A stretch of DNA of 11,202 bases from Bacillota bacterium (GTDB lineage Bacteria > Bacillota > Clostridia > Peptostreptococcales > Anaerovoracaceae), in assembly GCA_016302925.1 (NCBI GenBank), contig JAEDMR010000052.1:1-11202 (forward strand). The letters are read 5' to 3'. Under the pieces are notes generated by a model that made no database searches, was not told the origin of the DNA, and was given only the letters and a program-made list of their open reading frames with translations. Positions 1 through 6,700 of this stretch are shown one piece after another; position 1 is the first letter of the stretch; every line of letters begins with the position of its first letter. The translations under genes and the position numbers were made by a program.

Positions 1-242
1 AAAAAGCCGAGAAGCATGTACAGAAGGCCTCCGCCGAAACCGAGTACAGCAACAAAGAGCATGGAAAAATCCAGTTCCATTCCGGAAAAATTATAGACAA
101 TCGCTGCAGGAAGTGTGATTCTGACAACGATTTTTGAAAGAACATCGAAATCGGATGCTTTGAAAAAACCTTTTCTCCGAAGAAAATAACCGATAAAAAT
201 GATTGCAATAAATGATCCCGCTCTGGTCAATACGTCTGCCAT
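1..242 (-). CDS. AEC-family (auxin efflux carrier-like) transporter, N-terminal part, truncated by window edge
   Basis: Reading the minus strand from ATG at 242 gives 80 codons open to the window edge, starting MADVLTRAGSFIAIIFIGYF. The peptide has a first hydrophobic helix (about residues 8-21), then a basic loop (LRRKGFF), an amphipathic stretch, a helix ending in ITLPAAIVYNFSG, and a glycine-rich third helix (about 59-80). The pattern 'GYFLRRKGF...SK.V..ITLPA.I' is typical of the AEC family of inner-membrane permeases (PF03547), which includes malonate and other organic-acid carriers; the substrate cannot be told from this part. An AGGAG Shine-Dalgarno at 251-255 lies 8 bases upstream. The gene has its own promoter and follows a terminator, so it is probably transcribed separately from the peptidase gene upstream. 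The family call is fairly sure from the N-terminus; the C-terminal half is not visible. Confidence 0.75.
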   Translation of the reverse strand, partial: MADVLTRAGSFIAIIFIGYFLRRKGFFKASDFDVLSKIVVRITLPAAIVYNFSGMELDFSMLFVAVLGFGGGLLYMLLGF

Positions 243-303
243 TTATTATACTCCTCTTTCTGCTGTCTTGTACCCCATCTGCGTTTTCATTACCCATCTT
301 TAT

Positions 304-331
304 ATTCTAAACGAAAAAAACAGATTGTAAA
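304..331 (-). promoter_or_regulatory. Probable sigma-70 type promoter of the AEC transporter gene
   Basis: On the minus strand a TTTACA -35 box (331-326) is followed after 16 bases by TAGAAT (309-304), a 5/6 match to the -10 consensus. This predicts a start near 297 and a leader of about 55 bases before the ATG at 242. It lies directly downstream of the terminator of the preceding gene. Confidence 0.5.
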
Positions 332-335
332 GAGA

Positions 336-373
336 AAAAAACATTGCAGCGGTAGTCCACTGCACTGTTTTTT
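336..373 (-). terminator. Rho-independent terminator of the C39 peptidase gene
   Basis: Arms at 336-349 and 360-373 pair over 14 positions with a single mismatch around a 10-base loop. The stem core is CAGTGCAG against CTGCAATG as read on the minus strand. It is flanked by A-runs and T-runs, giving a U-tract for minus-strand transcripts. It starts 28 bases after the peptidase stop codon. The A-tract on the other side could allow bidirectional action, but no plus-strand gene is seen upstream. Confidence 0.7.
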
Positions 374-401
374 GATCAAAAGGGCATGAAGCATTAAGAC
401 G

Positions 402-1958
402 TTATTCTGATACTTCGGCAGTATACATGATGCCGCTGTTGAACAGCACCAGCAGTCTGATGGTTTTACCTGCGTCCAGGAGCTGCTCCATGGCATTCTC
501 TGCGAAGGTAAGATAGCCGTCTTCTGTTATGGAGATGCCGTCATAGCGGAATTTGTGGTTGCCTGTGACGCGGCGGCAGGTATCCGGAATATCTGACAGC
601 TCATCTTCTGCATAGTAGCAGATCGTGCCATGATCACCAAATGTTTCCCGACGGCCATCCAGGAAATCTTTCGGAAGGGCGACTCTGCCTTCTTCTGCAG
701 TAAGTGCCCAGAGGCCAGGGCTGTCGGCTGCCGGAATCAGGGATGCCTGGCGGTAGTTTCGTACATAATTACCGGCCCCGCCCTGCTTTTTATGAAGGAA
801 ATAGGCGGCACGGCGATACCAGCATTTATCCAGCTGGGACTGGCGGTATTCACGGTGTGCGGTATCGGCATCGCTGTCGGTACCGGGATCATTGGAATAA
901 TAGACGTATTCACCCAGTTCCTCATCGAAATAATAGCCTACGATGGTAATGAGATGGCCATTGGTATGGCCGGGTGCGTTGATCAGATATGGCTGATCAT
1001 CCTCCGGCTTGCTGCTGTACTTTACGGAAAAGCCGACAGCATATCCCTTCGTCAGTTCCTGACGGACAGCTTCAAAGCTGGAATAGGAAACGTAGCTTTC
1101 ATAGCCGTAGGCGCCTGCCGCTGCACAGGTGAAGCTCCAGTTGCCGTTGCCGCCGAAGGCGTAATCAAAGTTGACCAGCGACACGTCTTCCGGAAGCAGA
1201 TCGGCGCCTTGACCGTTCATCAGCATGGTTATGCTCGTTGCGGAGCAGATGACATTCCCGTAATCGGGATCGCGAACCATCTGGGAAAGTGCCGGTGTAT
1301 CAAGAAGAACAGAGGCAGCAGGCTCCACGGGTTCTTCCGGATAAGAGCAGTCCGCCTGCCAGTCCGGGTCATTTGTGTTTTTCCATGTGGCGGCCAGAAG
1401 ACGCAGAGAAGGCAGCGCCCGACATCCCGCCTCTGCGTGAAGAACAGCCTTCAGCTGGAAGGCTGCCGCAGTCAGGCTGCCCCGTACATTGAGAGAGCTG
1501 TCACCGCCGCAGTAACGTGAGTTGGCATAGACCCAGCCGTTATCCTCTTCACTGTCCTTCCTTGGATGAGCATCCTGCTGATGCGGGCAGCTGCGGGCAA
1601 TATAAGGACTCCATTTGCCCCAGGAAATCCAGTCGCTCCATCCGTCGCATACGATGCCGGCAGGATCTGTCCAGCCGTCGTATTCCGGCAGATAGACCCG
1701 TGCGAAAATCTCCGCATAGGAGCCTTCCGGTGTTTCCGCATTCCAGGAAGCGACGAGATCATTAAACGGCTTCTCTGTTTCAAAGATCTGCGAAAGATAG
1801 AAAGCCTCGCCTGACGATTCCATTCTTAGAATCGCACCGTCCGAGGTTTCCGTCAGAATCAGCCCGGAAATCTGTCCGGAAGAAAATGCGTCAGCGGTAG
1901 TCAGTTTGACATGGTTGCCGGTGGTGCATGCACGACCGGCAGAATTATTACTTTTCAT
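402..1958 (-). CDS. C39-like (papain-fold) cysteine peptidase family protein, 518 aa
   Basis: This is a probable cysteine peptidase of the Peptidase_C39_2 (PF13529) type. The papain-like core spans about residues 215-390. Q226 sits in LSQMVRD as the expected oxyanion glutamine, C238 in NVICSATSITMLMNG as the nucleophile, H335 in GHTNGHLITIVGYY as the base, and N356-D357 in YYSNDPG as the third catalytic position. Residues about 25-215 form a Trp-rich beta-type region (PFNDLVASWNAETPEGSYAE, then DGWSDWISWGKWS) resembling the N-terminal region of many secreted bacterial C39-type proteins. The last 90 residues are unassigned. I start at ATG 1958 rather than the in-frame ATG at 1988: an AGGAG-type site lies 9 bases upstream of 1958, and 1988 has none. 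No signal peptide or membrane segment is seen at the N-terminus from either start, which is odd if it acts outside the cell. The natural substrate is unknown. It is monocistronic, with its own promoter and terminator. Confidence 0.7.
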   Translation of the reverse strand: MKSNNSAGRACTTGNHVKLTTADAFSSGQISGLILTETSDGAILRMESSGEAFYLSQIFETEKPFNDLVASWNAETPEGSYAEIFARVYLPEYDGWTDPAGIVCDGWSDWISWGKWSPYIARSCPHQQDAHPRKDSEEDNGWVYANSRYCGGDSSLNVRGSLTAAAFQLKAVLHAEAGCRALPSLRLLAATWKNTNDPDWQADCSYPEEPVEPAASVLLDTPALSQMVRDPDYGNVICSATSITMLMNGQGADLLPEDVSLVNFDYAFGGNGNWSFTCAAAGAYGYESYVSYSSFEAVRQELTKGYAVGFSVKYSSKPEDDQPYLINAPGHTNGHLITIVGYYFDEELGEYVYYSNDPGTDSDADTAHREYRQSQLDKCWYRRAAYFLHKKQGGAGNYVRNYRQASLIPAADSPGLWALTAEEGRVALPKDFLDGRRETFGDHGTICYYAEDELSDIPDTCRRVTGNHKFRYDGISITEDGYLTFAENAMEQLLDAGKTIRLLVLFNSGIMYTAEVSE

Positions 1959-1967
1959 TGTTAGATA

Positions 1968-1973
1968 CTCCTG
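1968..1973 (-). promoter_or_regulatory. Ribosome binding site that sets the peptidase start
   Basis: CAGGAG on the minus strand lies 9 bases before ATG 1958. The alternative ATG at 1988 is preceded by GGGTTAAATTGAT, which has no Shine-Dalgarno at usable spacing, so the 10 extra N-terminal residues are probably not translated. Confidence 0.65.
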
Positions 1974-2012
1974 TAAATCTGATTTCATATCAATTTAACC
2001 CATTATAGCTGG

Positions 2013-2041
2013 ATTATAACAAATCCGATGATTTGTGTAAA
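2013..2041 (-). promoter_or_regulatory. Strong sigma-70 type promoter of the peptidase gene
   Basis: On the minus strand TTTACA (2041-2036) and a perfect TATAAT (2018-2013) are separated by exactly 17 bases. A second TATAAT occurs at 2007-2002 but has no good -35 box. The predicted start near 2006 gives a leader of about 48 bases before ATG 1958, which also agrees with the shorter peptidase start. Confidence 0.7.
2019..2036. repeat. Perfect 7-bp inverted repeat inside the peptidase promoter spacer (candidate operator)
   Basis: ACAAATC (2019-2025), a 4-base centre CGAT, and GATTTGT (2030-2036) form a perfect 7+4+7 dyad. It fills the gap between the -10 and -35 boxes and touches both. A protein bound here would block RNA polymerase, so a repressor operator is a reasonable guess. 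The dyad is short and I do not recognise the regulator. Confidence 0.45.
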
Positions 2042-2285
2042 GATAAGTACTAAAAAGAAAATTGTTTATATTATTAATCCAAAAGCATAAAGTAAAAAAA
2101 GGCACATCGGATTTTGCGAATTACAGCTTCCGAAATGCTGAACGTTTATGCATAATCTGGCTTGTGCAGGGACAGGAATCCGGGGTGAAACAGTGTGTAA
2201 AGCAAAGTACAGATGCAAAAAAAGAAAGGAATGCGGTGGGGGATTTTGTTCAAATTTCAATGGTTTTTACGGCATAAAATGTACT

Positions 2286-2312
2286 TGAAAAAAAACGTGA
2301 AAGTTTGTGAAA
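2286..2312 (+). repeat. Three short TGAAA direct repeats upstream of the operon promoter
   Basis: TGAAA occurs at 2286-2290, 2298-2302 and 2308-2312. The last two are part of a GTGAAA repeat spaced exactly 10 bases apart, about one helical turn. They end 16 bases before the -35 box. They could be an activator site, or simply an A-rich UP-like element that raises promoter strength. The motif is short and the background is A-rich. Confidence 0.25.
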
Positions 2313-2328
2313 AAAGTAGCACACTCGC

Positions 2329-2357
2329 TTGACTTTTTTATATCAAAGGGGTAAGAT
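2329..2357 (+). promoter_or_regulatory. Probable promoter of the polyferredoxin-PFOR-NfnAB operon
   Basis: TTGACT (2329-2334; 5/6 to the -35 consensus) and TAAGAT (2352-2357; 4/6 to the -10 consensus) are separated by 17 bases. Transcription would start near 2364, leaving a leader of about 62 bases. An A-rich stretch lies directly upstream. No other promoter of this quality is seen before the four co-directional genes, so it probably drives all of them. Confidence 0.6.
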
Positions 2358-2409
2358 GGAAAACGAAGATGTATACAAAACACAGCTCTGATAGAAAAGA
2401 GTTTTGGCA

Positions 2410-2416
2410 AAGGAGG
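2410..2416 (+). promoter_or_regulatory. Ribosome binding site that sets the polyferredoxin start
   Basis: AAGGAGG lies 9 bases before ATG 2426. An in-frame ATG at 2369 is only about 5 bases from the predicted transcription start and has no ribosome binding site, so the 19 residues between them are excluded. Confidence 0.8.
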
Positions 2417-2425
2417 AGTTTTTCA

Positions 2426-3721
2426 ATGAGTACAAATCACGACGCAGCAGAAGTCATCAAGAAGATTCTGTCACTTCTGCCAGGCGTGGATTGCGGCGGT
2501 TTCGGCGGTTGTGGCAAGGCAACCTGTGCGGAATGTGCGGAAGCCATCGCATCTGCGAAAGATGCTGCGATGTGTCCGGCTGTGAAACAGGAAACAGTGG
2601 ACGAAATTGCGGCAGTACTGGGCGTGGAATCCGTTCCTGCGAAGGATGAGATCGCCTTTATTGCGTGCAGCGGCAGCGCTGCCGGAAAAGCCAGATTTGC
2701 TGGTACAGCAGGGTCCTGCAGGGAAGCCGTTGAGGCAGGCTTCGTACGGGGCGAGTGTAAGAGCGGCTGTGTAGGCGTTGGTTCCTGCATGGACGTATGT
2801 AAATTCGATGCGATGAAACTGGAATTCGGAAAGGTTGTCATCGATAAGGAAAAATGTACAGGATGCGGAGCCTGCGCCAATGCAGCAGTCTGTCCGCAAT
2901 ATATCATCAGAATGGTTCCGGCTGACGCAACCAACTTCATCCCGTGCTCTTCTGCAGAGGAAGATGATGAAGTGGTAAGAAAGACCTGCGGCTTCGGATG
3001 CATCGCCTGCGGAGAATGCGAACGCGCATGTCCGGAAGGTGCTGTTTCCATTATCGATAATCACGCAGTCATCGACTATGACAAGTGTGTCGGCTGTGTA
3101 GCTTGTACTGTAAAGTGCAGAAAGAAGATCATCGTAGACACTATGCATGATCTGACTGTACTGAAGGATAAAGTTGCTTTCGTAAGATGCAGCGGCGGAA
3201 ACCGTGCTTCCGAGAAATATAAGGAAATGGGAATTCAGACCTGTACAGAAGCTGCCAAGCTGAATCCGAAGGACTACGGCCTGTGCACTACCGGCTGCCT
3301 GGGACAGGGAACCTGCACCGGAGTATGCCGCTACGGCGCGCTGACTATTGTAAACGGAACTGCCAAGGTGGATCCGGATAAGTGCGTCGGATGTAAGGAT
3401 TGTACATATGCATGTCCGAAGAAGCTGATCGTTATGGTTCCATATAAGGGGACGAAAATGGTACCATGTTCTTCCGAAGACGATTACGAGGATAAAGCAG
3501 CAGTCTGCGACTCCGGCTGTATTGCCTGCGGAGACTGCAAGGCCAACTGCCCGAACGGCGCTATCTACGCAGAAGGCAAGCATGCGGTCATCGATCCGGA
3601 AATCTGTGAGGACTGCAAGGTTTGTCAGTATATGTGCGCAAGAGGTGTTATTAAGGAACAGGTAGTTCCTGAATACATCTTCTTACAGAGAGAAGCCCTT
3701 GGACTTCAGGAAGGAGAGTGA
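2426..3721 (+). CDS. Soluble RnfB-like polyferredoxin with duplicated 4Fe-4S module, 431 aa
   Basis: This is an electron-transfer protein, likely a carrier between PFOR and other oxidoreductases. Residues 15-52 resemble the Fe-S domain (PF04060) of RnfB: LLPGVDCGG, then C29, C34, C37 and C50 followed by P. Two tandem copies of the RnfB C-terminal module follow (about residues 74-236 and 248-409). Each opens with AFxxCSG and then has C-x3-C-x5-C-x3-C, C-x2-C-x2-C-x3/5-C and a ferredoxin-like pair of C-x2-C-x2-C-x3-C motifs. Examples are C144/147/150/156, C192/195/198/202 and C221/224/227/231 in copy 1, and C320/323/326/330, C365/368/371/375 and C394/397/400/404 in copy 2. There are 45 Cys in total, enough for about nine [4Fe-4S] clusters if all form. 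The N-terminal membrane helix of true RnfB is absent and no other Rnf subunit is nearby, so a cytosolic role is inferred. It is first in the operon and ends 5 bases before the PFOR start. A gene symbol is withheld because it is not a standard RnfB. Confidence 0.8.
   Translation: MSTNHDAAEVIKKILSLLPGVDCGGFGGCGKATCAECAEAIASAKDAAMCPAVKQETVDEIAAVLGVESVPAKDEIAFIACSGSAAGKARFAGTAGSCREAVEAGFVRGECKSGCVGVGSCMDVCKFDAMKLEFGKVVIDKEKCTGCGACANAAVCPQYIIRMVPADATNFIPCSSAEEDDEVVRKTCGFGCIACGECERACPEGAVSIIDNHAVIDYDKCVGCVACTVKCRKKIIVDTMHDLTVLKDKVAFVRCSGGNRASEKYKEMGIQTCTEAAKLNPKDYGLCTTGCLGQGTCTGVCRYGALTIVNGTAKVDPDKCVGCKDCTYACPKKLIVMVPYKGTKMVPCSSEDDYEDKAAVCDSGCIACGDCKANCPNGAIYAEGKHAVIDPEICEDCKVCQYMCARGVIKEQVVPEYIFLQREALGLQEGE
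2645..3652 (+). repeat. Internal tandem duplication encoding two RnfB-type modules
   Basis: Codons 74-236 (2645-3133) and 248-409 (3167-3652) encode homologous modules. All 20 cysteines of the first copy have a partner in the second at offsets of 173-176 residues, as do the AFxxCSG opening, a mid-module PCSS motif (C174 and C348) and HAVID before the last motif. The DNA has diverged and the protein shows many substitutions, so the duplication is old rather than a recent slippage event. Confidence 0.8.
3711..3716 (+). promoter_or_regulatory. nifJ: Ribosome binding site that sets the PFOR start
   Basis: AAGGAG lies within the last codons of the polyferredoxin gene. It is 10 bases before GTG 3727, which gives the usual N-terminus MRKLKTMDGNTAAAH. 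It is only 1 base before the alternative GTG at 3718, too close to be used well. Confidence 0.65.
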
Positions 3722-3726
3722 TTCAG

Positions 3727-6700
3727 GTGAGAAAATTAAAGACTATGGATGGAAACACCGCGGCCGCTCATGTAGCTTATGCCTTCTCTGAGGTTGCAGC
3801 GATTTACCCGATTACACCATCTTCCCCGATGGCAGAGAGCATGGACGAATGGGTTTCCCAGGACAGAACCAATATCTTTGGAGAAAAAGTGAAAATCGTA
3901 GAAATGCAGTCCGAAGGCGGCGCTGCAGGTGCAGTACACGGTGCCATCACCGCAGGTTCCTATACCTCCACCTTTACCGCTTCCCAGGGCCTGCTTCTGA
4001 TGATTCCGAATATGTATAAACTGGCCGGTGAACAGACACCGACCGTATTCCACGTTGCAGCAAGAGCGCTGGCGACGCATGCACTGTCCATCTTCGGTGA
4101 CCACTCCGACGTGATGGGATGCCGTCAGACCGGTTTTGCCATGCTGTGTTCCAACAGCGTACAGCAGGTTATGGACCTGGCTGCCGTTGCACATCTGGCT
4201 ACCATCGCCGGCAAACTGCCGATGCTTCATTTCTTCGACGGATTCAGAACCTCCCACGAAAATCAGAAGATCGAAATGTGGGACTATGATGACCTGAAGG
4301 AAATGGTTGACTGGGACGCCGTTAAGCGGTTCAAGCAGAACGCACTTCATCCGATGAACCCGCACAGCAGAGGTTCTGCGGAACAGCCGGAGACCTTCTT
4401 CCAGCACAGAGAAGCCTGCAACCCGGCTTACCTGGAAACTGCGGATATCATCAATGAATATATGGAAAAAGTCAATGCCAAGATCGGCACAGACTATAAA
4501 CCGTTCAACTACTATGGTGCACCGGACGCAGAAGAGATCATCGTAGCGATGGGCTCCGTCTGCGATGCGGCAGAAGAGCTGATCGACTACCTGAACGGCA
4601 AAGGAAAGAAAGTCGGCATTATCGAAGTACATCTGTACCGTCCGTTCTCTCAGAAGTATCTGCTGAATGTCATGCCGAAGACAGTGAAAAAGATTGCAGT
4701 TCTGGACAGAACCAAGGAACCGGGCGGCATGGGCGAGCCTCTGTTCCTGGACATCGTAGCTGCACTGAGAGGCACTGAATTTGAAAACTGCTTCGTATGC
4801 GGCGGACGTTACGGTCTGGGGTCCAAGGACACCCAGCCTGGAGATATTCTGGCTGTTTACGAAAACCTGTGGAGCCAGTCTCCTAAGAAGGAATTTACCA
4901 TCTCCATTACAGATGACGTGACAGGACTGTCTTTGCCGGTAACCGAAAACCCGGATGTGGCGCCGAAGGGAACCAAAGCCTGCAAATTCTGGGGCCTGGG
5001 TGCTGACGGAACCGTTGGTGCCAACAAGAACTCTGTTAAGATTATCGGTGACCACACGGATAAAAAGGTACAGGCATACTTCCAGTATGACTCCAAGAAA
5101 TCCGGCGGCGTGACCATCTCCCACCTGCGTTTCGGTGATGAGCCGATTAAGTCCACCTACTATGTAAAGCAGGCTGACTTCGTCGCATGCCACAACTCTG
5201 CATATCTGTACAGATATGAAATGGTACAGGATGTGAAACCGGGCGGATTCTTCCTGCTGAACTGCGTATGGAATGATGAAGAACTGGATCACCATCTGCC
5301 TGCCAAAGTGAAGAGATATATCGCCAATAACAACGTACAGTTCTACACCTGCGACGCCGTATCCATCGCGAAGGAAATCGGTCTGGGTGCAAGAAGAACC
5401 AATACAGTACTGCAGGCAGCCTTCTTCAAACTGGCTGACATCATTCCAATCGATGACGCAGTAGGCTACATGAAGGATGCCATCCAGAAGACCTACGGCA
5501 AGAAGGGTGAAAACATCGTTAAAATGAACCAGGCGGCTGTGGATGCCGGTGTAAACCACATTCATAAAGTGGAAGTACCGGAAAGCTGGAAGACCGCAGA
5601 AGATACAGAAGAAGCGAAGAAACTGGTTGGACGCAATGAGCAGCAGACCGAATACCTGAACAAGGTTCTGGTGCCGACCAACACCCTGACCGGCGACGCT
5701 GTTCCGGTTTCCACCTTCCTGGATACTGCAAACGGCATGATTCCGGCTGGTACCGCTGCCTACGAAAAGCGTGGTATCGCTGCAGATGTACCGAAGTGGA
5801 ACATGAAGAACTGCATGCAGTGCAACTGGTGTTCCTATGTATGTCCGCACGGTGTTATCCGTCCGTTTGTTCTGACGGACGAAGAAGTAGCAGAAGGCGA
5901 TGTGACCGGAACTCTGACCATGAAGGGTGCCAAAGACAAGAAGTTCACCCTGGCAATTTCCGCACTGGACTGCACCGGCTGCGGATCCTGCGCACAGGTT
6001 TGTCCGGCCAGAAACAAAGCTCTGGAAATGATTCCGGCAGAAGACGAATACGTAAATGCACAGCAGGAAAGATTTACTTACCTGTTTGACCATATCGACG
6101 AAAAGGAAACGCCGTTCAAGGCAGATACTGTAAAGGGATCCCAGTTCAGACAGCCTCTGATGGAATTCTCCGGCGCATGTCCGGGCTGCGGTGAATCTCC
6201 TTATGCCAAGCTGATCACCCAGCTCTTTGGTGACAGAATGTACATTGCCAACGCAACCGGCTGCTCCTCCATCTGGGGCTGCTCCGCACCGGCAACTCCG
6301 TACACCGTAAACAAAGAAGGCAGAGGTCCTGCATGGGCGAACTCCCTGTTCGAAGACAATGCGGAATTCGGTCTCGGCATGGCCATCTCCGTCAATGCAA
6401 GAAGAAACGAAATGAAGTCTGCCGTAGAACGTCTGGTTGACGTGGTTGGCGTTCCTGCAAGAGCATGGCTGGCTACCATGAATGATGCAGAACATGCCGA
6501 AAAGACTGGTGAGATCCTTCTGGCCAAGTGTGAAGAACTGGCTGCTTCCAACGAAGATGCCGCTTACGTCGTTGCCAATAAGGATATGCTGATCAAACCG
6601 TCCATGTGGATCTTCGGCGGTGACGGCTGGGCTTACGATATCGGTTACGGCGGCCTGGACCATGTTCTGGCATCCGGCGAAAACGTAAACGTGATGGTAT

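Larger units (their letters stand above)
1959..2425. other. Divergent intergenic region between peptidase gene and redox operon
   Basis: This 467-base AT-rich stretch separates two divergently transcribed units. Its left end holds the peptidase promoter, an inverted repeat and a ribosome binding site. Its right end holds TGAAA repeats, the operon promoter and a strong ribosome binding site. The middle (about 2042-2285) holds no gene that I can support. The short open frames there (71 and 64 codons) lack a ribosome binding site and show no recognisable protein. I found no riboswitch, tRNA or clear terminator in it. Its size leaves room for a regulator site or a small RNA, but nothing specific is visible. 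Confidence 0.6.

Noticed and set aside
91..297. 68-codon minus-strand frame beginning MGNENADG near the left edge
   Set aside because: It is out of frame with the AEC transporter, has no ribosome binding site at its start and no family resemblance.
630..1520. 296-codon plus-strand open frame opposite the peptidase
   Set aside because: It is codon-aligned with the peptidase gene. The minus-strand frame carries the catalytic motifs, promoter, ribosome binding site and terminator.
2062..2277. 71-codon plus-strand frame in the divergent intergenic region
   Set aside because: It has no ribosome binding site, no recognisable protein and AT-rich composition; probably chance.
2306..2323. TGTG-N10-CACA as a Rex or CRP-type operator before the redox operon
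   Set aside because: Rex and CRP-type sites have about 8 bases between these half-sites and better matching inner arms. The spacing and inner bases do not fit.
2376..2406. Possible hairpin in the operon leader (CAAAA/TTTTG plus CTCT/AGAG)
   Set aside because: Short AT-rich arms with a 5-base bulge give little stability. It does not resemble a known riboswitch or attenuator.
2471..3583. 370-codon minus-strand open frame opposite the polyferredoxin
   Set aside because: It is codon-aligned with the real gene, with low-complexity composition, no ribosome binding site and no family motif.
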